Shown: positions 27,902 to 37,013, counted from the first letter of the stretch. The stretch is 64,000 bases of DNA from Paracidovorax sp031843945 (GCF_031843945.1 NZ_JAVTJJ010000001.1:310001-374000); one strand, 5' to 3'. A program made the numbers and translations. Notes: a model not told the origin generated them from the letters alone.

Positions 27902-28435
27902 ATGAGCGACCGTTCCCAACCTCCATCTGCTGATCGCAGTCACGGCGAACCTCCCCGTTTCTGGCTGATGAAGTCCGAGCCCGAAGAATGCTCCATCGAC
28001 GACGCATTGGCCGCGCTGGGCAGCACCGTGCCCTGGACGGGCGTGCGCAACTACCAGGCGCGCAATTTCATGCGCGACGCCATGCGGGTCGGCGACGGCG
28101 TGCTGTTCTATCACTCCAGTTGCCCAGAACCGGGCATTGCCGGCCTGGCGCGCATCGCCTCCGGCGTGCGGGTCGACCCCACGCAGTTCGACCCCGATTC
28201 GCCTTATTACGACCCGAAGTCGTCGCCCGACGAGCCGCGCTGGCTGCTGCTGGACGTGCAGACCACGCGCAAGACGCGGCTGGTCAGCCTGGGCGAGTTG
28301 AAAGCGCGGCCCGCTTTAAGCGGCATGCGGGTGCTGCAGCGCGGCAACCGTCTGTCGATCACACCGGTCGAGCCAGCCGAATGGGCGGAGATCGTCGATC
28401 ACATGATGGGCTGCCGCTCAGCGGGCGAGCCATGA
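27902..28435 (+). CDS. EVE domain protein
   Basis: A 177-residue single EVE-domain (PUA-like) protein. It carries the hallmark segments FWLMKSEPEECSIDDA, WTGVRNYQARNFMRDAMRVG, FYHSSCPEPGIAGLARI, and the Tyr/Asp-rich loop DPDSPYYDPKS. EVE domains bind modified bases in DNA or RNA; the bacterial YTH-like/thymocyte nuclear protein 1 group is widespread but poorly assigned. The TGA overlaps the next ATG by four bases, so the following methyltransferase is probably co-translated. Confidence 0.9.
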   Translation: MSDRSQPPSADRSHGEPPRFWLMKSEPEECSIDDALAALGSTVPWTGVRNYQARNFMRDAMRVGDGVLFYHSSCPEPGIAGLARIASGVRVDPTQFDPDSPYYDPKSSPDEPRWLLLDVQTTRKTRLVSLGELKARPALSGMRVLQRGNRLSITPVEPAEWAEIVDHMMGCRSAGEP

Positions 28436-29028
28436 CCATCTGGCAAGCCTATTACGACCGCAGTGCCGGCCGCGCACGCTCGCCTCTGCTAGCCCGGGCG
28501 CTGCAAGCCTGCTCAGATCACCCTTTAGGAAAAACGGCGCTGGATTTGGGCTGCGGCGCAGGAAATGAATGCCGCACCTTGCTGGACGCCGGCTGGCACG
28601 TTCATGCCCTGGACCGGGAGCCTGCTGCCATCGAACGTGTGCGGACTTTGGCTCAAACCACAGAGGCCGGCGTGCTAACCGCCGAAGTGCGTGCGTTCGA
28701 AGACGTCACCCACCTGCCTGCCGCCGCCTTGGTCCACGCCGGGCTGTCGCTGCCTTTTTGTGCACCTGAAGCCTTCAGGCGCTTCTGGCAGATCGTTGCC
28801 GCGGCGGTCGAGCCAAGAGGGCTCTTCGCCGGCCATTTCTTCGGGCCACAAGATGCCTGGGCTGGTTCTCCCACCATGACGTTTGTTTCCACCGCAGAGC
28901 TTCACACGCTCTTCGCCGGCTGGGACATGGTGAGCTTTCAAGAAACGGAAGGCATGGGCCCCAGCATGCAGGGCCCGAAGTACTGGCACCGGTTCGACGT
29001 GATTGCAAGAAAGCCGTTGCAGGCCTGA
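28432..29028 (+). CDS. Class I SAM-dependent methyltransferase
   Basis: 198 residues. The SAM-binding motif I is TALDLGCGAGNECRTLL (near residues 37-53), followed by the acidic motif II in VHALDREPAAIERV and a motif IV-like HAGLSLPFCAP. The fold resembles small Methyltransf_25/TehB-like enzymes. The substrate is unknown. It is coupled to the EVE-domain gene by an ATGA overlap. Confidence 0.82.
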   Translation: MTIWQAYYDRSAGRARSPLLARALQACSDHPLGKTALDLGCGAGNECRTLLDAGWHVHALDREPAAIERVRTLAQTTEAGVLTAEVRAFEDVTHLPAAALVHAGLSLPFCAPEAFRRFWQIVAAAVEPRGLFAGHFFGPQDAWAGSPTMTFVSTAELHTLFAGWDMVSFQETEGMGPSMQGPKYWHRFDVIARKPLQA

Positions 29029-29038
29029 CGAAAGACGT

Positions 29039-29500
29039 TCAGAACCGGAAGTCCAGCGTCTTCGCCCCCTGACCCACCGTCACCGACTGGCGCTTTTGCT
29101 GCCCATTGGCGCTGGCTTCCACCGCATAGGTGCCCGCCGGCACTGTCAGCAAACAGATCGGGCCGTTGGCGGTGAAGGTCAGCGGCTGGCCTGCGCCTTG
29201 GCCTTCGGGGCGCAGCGTGACCTGCACGTCGGCCTGATAGGCACCGCCAGCGGCAGCGAACAGCAGCGAGAGCGGGTGGTCTTTCATCGCAGCGCGCATG
29301 GCAGTGGATTCGTCGATGCCGATGCCGCCGCAGGCGTAGCGCAGTGCGCCCTGGGTCTGCGCGGCTGGCAGTGGGCCTGCGGTCGCAGCGGCAGCAGCGG
29401 GCTGTTGGGCAAAAGCCGCCGAACCAAGTGCTGCGCCCGCCAGGGCAATGATGGCGGCGGCGTGGCGAGCGCGGGGCGTGATGGATGTGAAGCGGGGCAT
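29039..29500 (-). CDS. Hypothetical secreted protein
   Basis: 153 residues. An alanine-rich signal peptide (ARHAAAIIALAGAALGSAAFA) is followed by a Gln/Ala/Pro linker and a small beta-rich domain ending with PAGTYAVEASANGQQKRQSV, a pattern of carboxypeptidase-regulatory or PEGA-like folds. A single conserved-looking Cys pair (RYACGG and GPICLL) could form a disulfide. The start at ATG 29500 lies behind CGGAGA. I do not recognise a named family. Confidence 0.65.
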   Translation of the reverse strand: MPRFTSITPRARHAAAIIALAGAALGSAAFAQQPAAAAATAGPLPAAQTQGALRYACGGIGIDESTAMRAAMKDHPLSLLFAAAGGAYQADVQVTLRPEGQGAGQPLTFTANGPICLLTVPAGTYAVEASANGQQKRQSVTVGQGAKTLDFRF

Positions 29501-29613
29501 GGCGAATCTCCGATAGGCAAAGGCGACATGGTCGTGTCGCGGCGCCCACAAGCCTGTCGGTCACTGGGGCCGTTGCTTGTCAGCCGTTGCCCGCCTCGAA
29601 CTGCTTTCGCGTC

Positions 29614-30588
29614 TCAGGACTGCGGCGTGTTGGGCTCCAGATCGGGCGCGCGGTAGACCAGCACTTTCAACGACCGCTCCTCATCCACGTCGGCAAATTC
29701 GGCAGGGTTGGCCACGCGGGTGACGAAGGCGAGGTCGGGCGCCAGTTCCTGCATCTGGTCCTGCAGAAAGGCGGTGTTCAATTCAGGCGCGTTCAGGCAC
29801 AGCAACGCGTGGCCGCCCGGCGCCAGCAGATCCGGCAGGCGGCGCATCAGCCGGGCGTAGTCCTTGGTGGCGACGAAGCTGCCCTTCTGGTAGCTGGGCG
29901 GGTCCACGATGACCAGGCCGTACGGGCCGCCGCGCGTGACCTTGCCCCAGGACGAGAACAGGTCGTGCGCCAGAAAGCTGGCCCCAGCCGTCAGCCCGTT
30001 GAGCTGATGGTTCTGCTGCCCGATGGCGATGGCGCCGTGGCTCATGTCCACATTCACCACGTGCTTGGCGCCCGCCTGCAGCGCCACCACAGAGAAGGCG
30101 CAGGTGTAGGCAAAAAGGTTCAGCACCTTCAGCCCGTATCGGTCGCCGCTGCGGGCGGCCGCGAAGTCGCGCACCCAGCGCCGGCCCTCGGCCATGTCCA
30201 GAAACAGGCCGTGGTTCTGCCCGCGCAGCACATGCGCGCGATAGCGCGTGCCGGCCTCGGTCACGGTGTGCGGGTCGGGCACGGCGCCGGCCATCAGGCG
30301 TGTCTCGCTGCGGCCTTCGATCCGCAACGCTTCGCCACGATGCTGGAACACCCAGTTGAGCGGCTGGCCCGCAGGCGCGACCTGCTCCCAACGCGCCTGC
30401 AGCGCCGCACCGATGGCGGCGAGCTCGTCCTCCGTCACCGGCGCGAAGCTGGTCAGCACAAAGACCGGCGGGTACGCATCCAACGACCACTGCTCGCAGC
30501 CCGGTTGCCGCCCGCCCCGGCCATGGAAGATGCGCTGCGCGTCGGTGGGCAGCGGCATGGAGGCGATGGTGTCGAGCAGGGCTTGCAT
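29614..30588 (-). CDS. Class I SAM-dependent methyltransferase (RlmI/RlmK-like C-terminal type)
   Basis: 324 residues. An N-terminal 120-residue region precedes a Rossmann methyltransferase domain with NHGLFLDMAEGRRWV, motif I VLNLFAYTCAFSVVAL, NVDMSHGAIAIGQQNHQLNG, and the catalytic NPPY-like motif VIVDPPSYQKGSF. This arrangement is that of the SAM-dependent family with 23S rRNA (cytosine/guanine) methyltransferases such as RlmI and RlmK, but the PUA domain of RlmI is absent. RNA substrate is likely but unproven. ATG 30588 was chosen; a start at 30639 would add a hydrophobic stretch with no ribosome binding site. Confidence 0.8.
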   Translation of the reverse strand: MQALLDTIASMPLPTDAQRIFHGRGGRQPGCEQWSLDAYPPVFVLTSFAPVTEDELAAIGAALQARWEQVAPAGQPLNWVFQHRGEALRIEGRSETRLMAGAVPDPHTVTEAGTRYRAHVLRGQNHGLFLDMAEGRRWVRDFAAARSGDRYGLKVLNLFAYTCAFSVVALQAGAKHVVNVDMSHGAIAIGQQNHQLNGLTAGASFLAHDLFSSWGKVTRGGPYGLVIVDPPSYQKGSFVATKDYARLMRRLPDLLAPGGHALLCLNAPELNTAFLQDQMQELAPDLAFVTRVANPAEFADVDEERSLKVLVYRAPDLEPNTPQS

Positions 30589-30655
30589 GAGGAGGGTGCG
30601 AAACAGAACGGGTATGAAAAGAATGAAAACAGCCGCCACCGCTGACGGTGCGTGC

Positions 30656-30680
30656 GCTGCAAGCTACTGAATCAATAGCA
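30656..30680. repeat. Partial dispersed palindromic repeat
   Basis: GCTGCAAGCTACTGAATCAA followed by TAGCA matches only the outer half (CTAT...TAGCT side) of the repeat; the AGCGCTT arms are missing. It may be a decayed copy. Confidence 0.5.
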
Positions 30681-30810
30681 TGGCGGATTATGGAGCGCGC
30701 GATGCCACGGTCTGCGGCACGCCTGCCCGGTGGGCTGATACCGGGCGATGCACCCGGCGACATGTGGCCAAAACGCATCTTCGTGCGAGCGTCATGCAGG
30801 GAAAAAATGC

Positions 30811-30870
30811 ATCAAATCAGGCCCTAGCGCTTATCTGATAAGCGCAAGCAGCTATATTTTTAATAGCAAA
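30811..30870. repeat. Dispersed palindromic repeat
   Basis: ATCAAATCAGGCCCTAGCGC, TTATCTGATAAGCGCAAGCA and GCTATATTTTTAATAGCAAA. Its reverse complement is the best full-length match to the waaA-internal copy. Confidence 0.88.
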
Positions 30871-31037
30871 CATCCAGGGTGATTCTCCCCGTTACGCTGC
30901 GGTGGCCCGGCCACAGCGGTCAGGCTGCACTGAATGTCACGCGTCGGTGGCGCGATGCGCCGGCGACACCGCAGGCGCCAGGCTTTCGGACCCACTGGGC
31001 AACAACGCCCCGAGCTGCGCTGGCCCCAGCCGTCAAA

Positions 31038-32501
31038 TCACTTCAACCCCAGCCGCGTCAGCTTCTTGATCAAGCCCACGCGAGAAATCCCCAGCCGCCG
31101 CGCCGCCTCCGACTGGTTACCGGCGGCCGCTGCCAGGGTGTCGCGCACCATGCGCACTTCGAGTTCCATCAGCGCAGCGTCCAGCGGGCCGGTACTGCCG
31201 GGCGGCGGCGGGCTCGTCGTCAAGCTCGCAGGCGCATCGCTCAAATCCCCGCTGGCCAACTGCAGCAACTCCGCATCCACCTCGCGCTGGCCGGGCATCA
31301 GCAGAGCCCCGGCAGATTCGACCACCGCCTTCAGCTCGCGCACATTGCCGGGCCACCCGCGCGCCATCAGCCACGCCAGCGCACCGGCCGATAGGTTGGC
31401 GCGTTGGGCCACGCGGTGCAGGAAGCGCGTGGCCAGCAGCGGGATGTCGGCCGGCCGCTCGGCCAGCGACGGGGTGCGCAGCACCACGCCCTTGAGGCGA
31501 TAAAACAGGTCTTCGCGGAACGTACCGTCGCGCACCATCGCTTCCAGATCGCGGTGCGTCGCAGCCACCACGCGGGTGTCGGCGCGTTGGGGCACGCGGC
31601 CGCCCACGGGCACAAAAGAGCCTTCTTGCAGAAAGCGCAGCAGCTTGACCTGCATGGGCGGCGGCATTTCACCGACCTCGTCCAGAAACAGCGTGCCGCC
31701 GTGCGCGGCTTCGACCAGGCCGGGCTGGTCGCGGTAGGCGCCGGTGAAGCTGCCCTTCATGTGCCCGAAGAGCTCGCTCTCCAGCAGCTCTGCCGACAAC
31801 GCGCCGCAGTGGATGGCGACAAACGGCTCTTTGCAGCGGGCGCTGCAGGCATGCAAGGCGCGGGCGACCAGTTCCTTGCCGGTGCCGGTGGGCCCCAGCA
31901 CCAGCACGCTGACATGCGTGGGCGCCACGCGGCGCACCAGAGCGCGCAGTTGCACGGTGGCCGCCGCCTGCCCCAGCAGCCCCATGTCGTCCAGCGCCTG
32001 CCCTGCACGCAGCGCGGCCAACTCCGCATCCAGTCGCGCCTTGCGCAGCCCGCGGGCCACTACAAACCGCAGCATGTCGGGGTCGATGGGCTTGGTCAGA
32101 AAATCCCACGCGCCCAGTTCGGTGGCGCGCAGGGCCAGCGCGTGGTCTCCGTGGCCGGTCAACACCACCACGGGCACGCTGGCAAACCGGGGGATCAGCT
32201 CCAGCCCGACTTCCGGGTCCATATGGGGCGGCATGGCCAGGTCCAGCAGCACCAGCTCGGGCTGCTGTTTGGCAAAGGCCGCCAGAGCTTGTTCGCCATC
32301 GCCCGCCAGCGTGACGGTGTGGCCCAGGTTGCGTAAAAAGGCGCCGCCCAGCCGCTGAAAAGCGGCCTCGTCATCCACCAGCAGCACGTGGCCGTTTTTC
32401 GGCTCGCCTGCCGGTGCGGCTCCCGCCTCATCGGCCTGGGGCTTCGTATCGGGCGGCGTGTGTTCTGCGGGGTCGGGCGTGTGGGACGGCATGGCATTCA
32501 T
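31038..32501 (-). CDS. Sigma-54-dependent NtrC-family response regulator
   Basis: 487 residues. The receiver domain (about 35-150) has the phospho-acceptor Asp in LVLLDLAMPP. The AAA+ domain has Walker A LGPTGTGKELVARAL, a sigma-54 contact loop in the GSFTGA variant rather than GAFTGA, and Walker B GGTLFLDEVGEM. A C-terminal Fis-type helix-turn-helix reads NQSEAARRLGISRVGLIKKL. It should activate RpoN-dependent promoters after phosphorylation. Its ATG overlaps the TGA of the histidine kinase gene (ATGA), so the two form a cognate pair. Target genes are unknown; the DUF4166/epimerase pair on the other side of the kinase is divergent and a possible target. Confidence 0.92.
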   Translation of the reverse strand: MNAMPSHTPDPAEHTPPDTKPQADEAGAAPAGEPKNGHVLLVDDEAAFQRLGGAFLRNLGHTVTLAGDGEQALAAFAKQQPELVLLDLAMPPHMDPEVGLELIPRFASVPVVVLTGHGDHALALRATELGAWDFLTKPIDPDMLRFVVARGLRKARLDAELAALRAGQALDDMGLLGQAAATVQLRALVRRVAPTHVSVLVLGPTGTGKELVARALHACSARCKEPFVAIHCGALSAELLESELFGHMKGSFTGAYRDQPGLVEAAHGGTLFLDEVGEMPPPMQVKLLRFLQEGSFVPVGGRVPQRADTRVVAATHRDLEAMVRDGTFREDLFYRLKGVVLRTPSLAERPADIPLLATRFLHRVAQRANLSAGALAWLMARGWPGNVRELKAVVESAGALLMPGQREVDAELLQLASGDLSDAPASLTTSPPPPGSTGPLDAALMELEVRMVRDTLAAAAGNQSEAARRLGISRVGLIKKLTRLGLK

Positions 32502-34378
32502 GGTGGGGTCGTCAAAGGAAAGCGCAGGGTGAAGCAGGTGCTCCACGGCGGCCGCTCGGTGAGGGCCACCGAGCCGCCGTGCGCCGCCATGATGCGGGCC
32601 ACGATGGCCAGACCCAGCCCCGTGCCGCCCGGGCTGCGCGATGCAAAGGGCTCGAACAGGCGGCTGCGGATTTCAGCCGGCACACCGGGGCCGGCGTCGC
32701 AGATGTGCAGCAGCACGGCGTTGTCGACCCGTTCTGCGTCGATGTGCACCGGGCTGTGCGTCGCTGCCGTTTCGGCATTGCCGACACCATCGCTCTCCAC
32801 CGCGCCGGACGCCATCGCGATGCGCGCGTTCTCCAGCAAGTTGGTCAGCGCCTGGTCCACGCGGCGCGGGTCGGCCTGCAGCAGCAGCGGCTGAGCCAGG
32901 CCCGCGCCCAAGCTCACTTCGGGCAGGCGCATGGCCGCGTTGCGCACGTGGGCGGCCAGGTCCAGCTCACGGGGCACCAGCTTCCAGGGCTTGGCAAAGT
33001 CCAGCAGGTCGTGCGTCAGGTTGGCAATGCGCGCCACTTGGTCGGCCACCTCGCGCCGCGTGTCGGCGGGCGCGGTGGCCACGGCCATCGAGATGATGTT
33101 GAGCGGGTTGCGAATGTCGTGGGCGACGGTGGCCGCCAGCGCACCCAGCTCGGCCAGCCGGGCCTGCAACTGGCGTTCGCGCTCGCGGGCGGCGAACTGC
33201 TGGGCTTGCTCGACACGCGCTGCCGCCTCGGCCACCACGGTGCCAAACAGCTCGGCCACGTGGCGCGGCCCGGGCGGCGCGGCGTCCCAGCCGTGCAGAG
33301 TGGTCTGCCAGCCTGAAGCGCCCGGCGTGCACAACAGCTGCGGCGTGATGACTGCGCGGGGCGAAGCGGTTGATGAGGGTGAGGCAGCGGCCGGGGCGCC
33401 AATGTGCACCTCGACCTGGGTGCCGATGCGTGAGCTCAGCAGCATGGCAGCCTGCTGCGACAGCGCCTCGGGCGTCTCTGCCGACAACAGCGCGCTGCGC
33501 CAGGCACCCAGGTCGGCAATCGACACCTCGCCCCCCGGGTAAACCAGCCGTTCGGCCACGCGGCGCACCGGGCCGTTGAGCGCCAGCACGCTGGCCGCCA
33601 CCGCCAGCCCGCCCAGCCAGCGCGACTCGAACGGCAGCAGCGGCGTGAGCGCCAGCACCACGGCCCCCAGCGCCAGCAGCAACGCCCACACCAGCGCACG
33701 GCGCGCCCAGGCGTTGGCCACGAACACGCCGTAGCGCAGGATGCCGTAGACCAAGATCAACGAATACAGCGGCAGGCCCAGCAGCGGAAACGGGTAGATC
33801 GGCCAGTTCAGCACCGCAATGCCATAGCCCGCCAAGCACAACAAACCCCACAGGCACGACGCGGTGACGGCGGCAATCTGCCGAAACTTTTGCCCGTCGC
33901 CCGACCGGTGCGCGCGCAGCAGGGCCAGCAGCAACACCGCCACGCCGCCAATGCCCAGAATGACCCAGGCCATGCTGGCCACCGTGCCCACCGGGTCTGC
34001 CACTGCAATCCATCCGATGTCGGGATGGGCAACCAGGTGCCCCGGCACCAGGATGACGGACACCGCCGTGGCGCTGCCGCCCAGCCCATAGGCTGCCGCA
34101 ACGCCCCAGCGCCCCAGGTCGACCCGGCAAAACACCGTGCAGAAATGGAAGAACAGCGCAGAGGTGAACGGAGCCGTGGCCAGCAGGCGTATGGCCACCG
34201 GTTCGGTCTGCGGGCCCAGCCAGTTGGGCAGCTCGTTGCCCACCATCCACACCGAAATACCGATCAGGAAAGCCGCCAAAAGACGCGCGCCCGCCACCCG
34301 GTCGGCCCAGGCCAGCAAAAGGGCCGCGAGCACCAGCGTTTCAAGAACGGCAAACCCGAGGACGGCGTGAATCAGCAT
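32498..34378 (-). CDS. Polytopic membrane sensor histidine kinase
   Basis: 626 residues. About eight hydrophobic helices (1-265) form a 7TM-like sensor. A variable GAF-like region (about 270-390) follows, then HisKA with the phospho-acceptor His in VAHDIRNPLNIIS (near residue 420) and HATPase boxes NLLENARIAM, CDAGPGVP and GTGLGLAIVA. The signal is unknown. It is co-transcribed with the NtrC-type regulator directly downstream. It is divergent from the DUF4166 gene. Confidence 0.9.
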   Translation of the reverse strand: MLIHAVLGFAVLETLVLAALLLAWADRVAGARLLAAFLIGISVWMVGNELPNWLGPQTEPVAIRLLATAPFTSALFFHFCTVFCRVDLGRWGVAAAYGLGGSATAVSVILVPGHLVAHPDIGWIAVADPVGTVASMAWVILGIGGVAVLLLALLRAHRSGDGQKFRQIAAVTASCLWGLLCLAGYGIAVLNWPIYPFPLLGLPLYSLILVYGILRYGVFVANAWARRALVWALLLALGAVVLALTPLLPFESRWLGGLAVAASVLALNGPVRRVAERLVYPGGEVSIADLGAWRSALLSAETPEALSQQAAMLLSSRIGTQVEVHIGAPAAASPSSTASPRAVITPQLLCTPGASGWQTTLHGWDAAPPGPRHVAELFGTVVAEAAARVEQAQQFAARERERQLQARLAELGALAATVAHDIRNPLNIISMAVATAPADTRREVADQVARIANLTHDLLDFAKPWKLVPRELDLAAHVRNAAMRLPEVSLGAGLAQPLLLQADPRRVDQALTNLLENARIAMASGAVESDGVGNAETAATHSPVHIDAERVDNAVLLHICDAGPGVPAEIRSRLFEPFASRSPGGTGLGLAIVARIMAAHGGSVALTERPPWSTCFTLRFPLTTPP

Positions 34379-34547
34379 GCGCGAAAAGGTGGAGGTGATG
34401 AGGGCGCTACACCGGGCGGTGACCTGTTCCTGGCGTTAACGGCCAGGGCTGCGAGCACTGTAAACCAAGTATGCAGGTCGCCAGGCAATTTCCAATGAAA
34501 TCAAGCACTTGCAGCGGCCACACAGGCTGGCCCGGGTTTCGCAATAG

Positions 34548-34566
34548 AGAGTGCAACTGCCACTCT
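34548..34566. promoter_or_regulatory. Short inverted repeat before the DUF4166 gene
   Basis: AGAGTG and CACTCT are separated by 7 bases and end 13 bases before ATG 34580. It could be an operator or an RNA hairpin over the ribosome entry region; the evidence is sequence symmetry only. Confidence 0.3.
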
Positions 34567-34579
34567 TGCAAAGCCCGCC

Positions 34580-35341
34580 ATGTTTGCCCTTTTCAGCCCA
34601 GCGCCCCGCCACTGCACCGCCAACCCAACGCACCTGGACGCGGTGTTGGACCTGCGCGCCCTGGCCGGCGCCGCAGCCTGGGCCCGCTTGCCCGCCGCCG
34701 TGCAACGCCGCTTTGGCACCGCCCATGCCGACGTCAGCTACCAAGGCCACCTGAACCTGCGCTGCTCGCTGATCGGCCACCTATACGCCGCGCTCACCCG
34801 GCCCTGGGGAGGCCCGCTGACCCACATCAACACCACCGCCATGCCGGCAACGGTGAACGTCAGCCACAACGGGCGCGGCGGCGTGGTGTGGGAGCGGCGC
34901 TTTCACACCGGCGTGGACACACAAAACGGCAGCGGTAGCAGCACCCACAACGGCAACGACGCAGACCGCACGGTCCGATCCACCAAGGAACTGGGCGCCG
35001 ACGGCACCCTGCTGGAGCGCACCGACGGCGGCCTGGCCATGTCGCTGGACGTGGTGGAAGAAGACGGCGCGCTGGTGTTTCGCAGCCGCCGCTTCTGGTG
35101 GGTGGCGGCAGGCCTGCGCATCCCCGTGCCGACCCTGCTGACACCTGGCACCTGCCGCGTCGCCCACACCGACCTGGGCGCAGGCCAGTTCCGCTTCACG
35201 CTGAGCATGGTGCACCCGCTGTGGGGCGAAACCTTCCACCAGTCCGGCGTGTTCACCGATCCCGTGGTGGACACCCTGGCCGACGAGCCAGCTAACCCCG
35301 TTGGCACCGCCCCACTCGCCACCGGTTCTTCTACCCACTGA
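34580..35341 (+). CDS. DUF4166 domain-containing protein
   Basis: 253 residues. The central and C-terminal part fits the DUF4166 family: WARLPAAVQRRFG, HINTTAMPATVNVSHNGRGG, VWERRFHTG, and the end FRFTLSMVHPLWGETFHQSG. In many genomes this domain is fused or adjacent to TIGR01777-type epimerases, as here. A Ser/Asn-rich insert (QNGSGSSTHNGNDAD, near 115-129) is unusual. No catalytic function is established. It is 12 bases upstream of the next gene and co-directional. Confidence 0.82.
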   Translation: MFALFSPAPRHCTANPTHLDAVLDLRALAGAAAWARLPAAVQRRFGTAHADVSYQGHLNLRCSLIGHLYAALTRPWGGPLTHINTTAMPATVNVSHNGRGGVVWERRFHTGVDTQNGSGSSTHNGNDADRTVRSTKELGADGTLLERTDGGLAMSLDVVEEDGALVFRSRRFWWVAAGLRIPVPTLLTPGTCRVAHTDLGAGQFRFTLSMVHPLWGETFHQSGVFTDPVVDTLADEPANPVGTAPLATGSSTH

Positions 35342-35353
35342 GGGCCTCACACC

Positions 35354-36874
35354 ATGACCGCCATGCACATCATCTTTCTGCTGCTCTCCTTTCAGGCCGC
35401 CCTGGGCGCGTTCGACAACTTGTGGCACCACGAACTGGAAGCGCGCCTGCCACACCGCACCTCGGCGCGCTACGAACTTTCGCTGCACGCCGCGCGCGAG
35501 GCCATCTACGGCGTGGTCTTCTTCGGCCTGGCCTGGTTTGAATGGCGCGGCGCCTTCGCCGCCGTGCTGGCGGCCCTTCTGCTGATCGAGCTGGTCATCA
35601 CGCTGGCCGACTTTCTGGAAGAAGACCGCACCCGCCGCCTGCCACCGTTCGAGCGCGTGCTGCACACCGTGCTCACCATCAGCTACGGCCTCTTCCTGGG
35701 CCTCATCGCCCCCGTGCTGTGGGCCTGGGTGCAGCAACCCACCGCGATGGTGCTGGCCCCACACGGCTGGGTGTCGTGGTTGTTCACCGCCTACGCCATT
35801 GGCGTGTGGGCGTGGAGCGTGCGCAACGTGCTGGCCGCCATCCAGCTCTACCGCATGGCTGCCGAGCCCCCACCGCCCAGCGCCCTGCACGCCCACGGCC
35901 TGCAACCCCAGCCCGCCACGCTGGTCACCGGCGCCACCGGCTTTGTAGGCAGCGCCCTGGTGGCCGACCTGGTGCGCGACGGCCAGCGGGTGATCGTGCT
36001 GACCCGCGACGCCCTGCAGGCCCGCGCCAGCTTTGGCTCCAGCGTGTGGGTGGTGGACACACTGGACGCCATCCCGTCCGAAACGACCATCGACGCAGTG
36101 GTCAACCTGGCAGGCGCCCGCGTGCTGGGCATGCCATGGACCCAGGCGCGCAGACGCCAACTGCTGGCCAGCCGGGTGGACACCACCGTGGCCGTCGTCA
36201 GCCTGATGCGGCGCCTGCACAAGGCCCCGCGTGTGCTGGTCAGCGCATCGGCCGTCGGCTTCTACGGCGCATCGCCCAACGCGTCGATGGAGCCCTTGGA
36301 CGAAACCGCCCCACCCCGCCCGGGCGAGTTCCAGTCCGACCTGTGCGCCGCCATCGAACACGAAGCGCGGAGGGCCGAAGCCCTGGGGGTGCGGGTGGTG
36401 CGGATGCGGTTTGGCGTGGTGCTGGGGCATGGGGGTGGCGCTTACCCAATGCAGGCGCTAGCCGCGCGTCTGGGCCTTGGGGCCGCGCTGGGGCATGGGC
36501 GCCAGCCTGCTCCGTGGATTCATCTGGCTGACGCGGTGAGCCTGGTGCGGTTTGCAATGGCGCACAACGCTGTGCAAGGCCCCATCAATGCCGTGGCGCC
36601 TGAGGCGGTGACGCAGGCCCAGTTTGCGCAGGCCCTGGCTGCATCGCTTGGGAGGCGTGCTTGGCTGCGCATGCCAGGGTTGCCGCTTAGAACCTTATTG
36701 GGGGAAATGGCTACTCTGCTGCTGGACGGGCAGAACGCAGTGCCACGTAAAGCGCTGGTTCAGGGATATCGGTTTGTGCACCCGCAGTTGAGTGGTGCGC
36801 TGGCAGACCTTGCAGAGCCTGACAGACGTGAAGCAGGTTTGGCTGCGGCAGAATATCAGCAAAAAGAGCTCTAG
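35354..36874 (+). CDS. TIGR01777-family NAD(P) epimerase with N-terminal membrane domain
   Basis: 506 residues in two parts. Residues 1-175 are an integral-membrane domain of about four helices, starting HIIFLLLSFQAALGAFDNLW and containing a WHHELEARLPHR loop. Residues about 190-490 are an extended SDR domain of the TIGR01777/SDR39U1 type: ATLVTGATGFVGSALV (nucleotide loop), VVNLAGARVLG, SASAVGFYGAS and PWIHLADAV. The family's substrate is unknown. The fusion would tether the enzyme to the membrane beside the DUF4166 partner. The final codons and TAG stop fall in a dispersed repeat copy. Confidence 0.85.
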   Translation: MTAMHIIFLLLSFQAALGAFDNLWHHELEARLPHRTSARYELSLHAAREAIYGVVFFGLAWFEWRGAFAAVLAALLLIELVITLADFLEEDRTRRLPPFERVLHTVLTISYGLFLGLIAPVLWAWVQQPTAMVLAPHGWVSWLFTAYAIGVWAWSVRNVLAAIQLYRMAAEPPPPSALHAHGLQPQPATLVTGATGFVGSALVADLVRDGQRVIVLTRDALQARASFGSSVWVVDTLDAIPSETTIDAVVNLAGARVLGMPWTQARRRQLLASRVDTTVAVVSLMRRLHKAPRVLVSASAVGFYGASPNASMEPLDETAPPRPGEFQSDLCAAIEHEARRAEALGVRVVRMRFGVVLGHGGGAYPMQALAARLGLGAALGHGRQPAPWIHLADAVSLVRFAMAHNAVQGPINAVAPEAVTQAQFAQALAASLGRRAWLRMPGLPLRTLLGEMATLLLDGQNAVPRKALVQGYRFVHPQLSGALADLAEPDRREAGLAAAEYQQKEL

Positions 36875-36914
36875 CGCTTATTAATCAAGCGCCGCTTGCT
36901 ATCAACGTAATAGC
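36861..36914. repeat. Dispersed palindromic repeat at the epimerase stop
   Basis: AAAAAGAGCTCTAGCGCTTA, TTAATCAAGCGCCGCTTGCT and ATCAACGTAATAGC. Its CTAG provides the TAG stop of the epimerase gene. It is also the last chromosomal-backbone element before the restriction-modification patch. Confidence 0.82.
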
Positions 36915-37013
36915 ATCGAGCTGTCACATCCCGGCGTACAGCCCACGCTAGATATCGGCTTTACGCTCTGCAGCAACGGGTGGCGCCCAGCCAAGCCGGA
37001 CGACCTTTGCACG

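Larger units (their letters stand above)
30589..31037. other. Intergenic stretch with repeat copies, no gene
   Basis: This gap between two minus-strand genes holds a half copy (30656-30680) and a full copy (30811-30870) of the dispersed palindromic repeat. The remainder is GC-rich with no ORF showing protein-family features. Confidence 0.6.
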
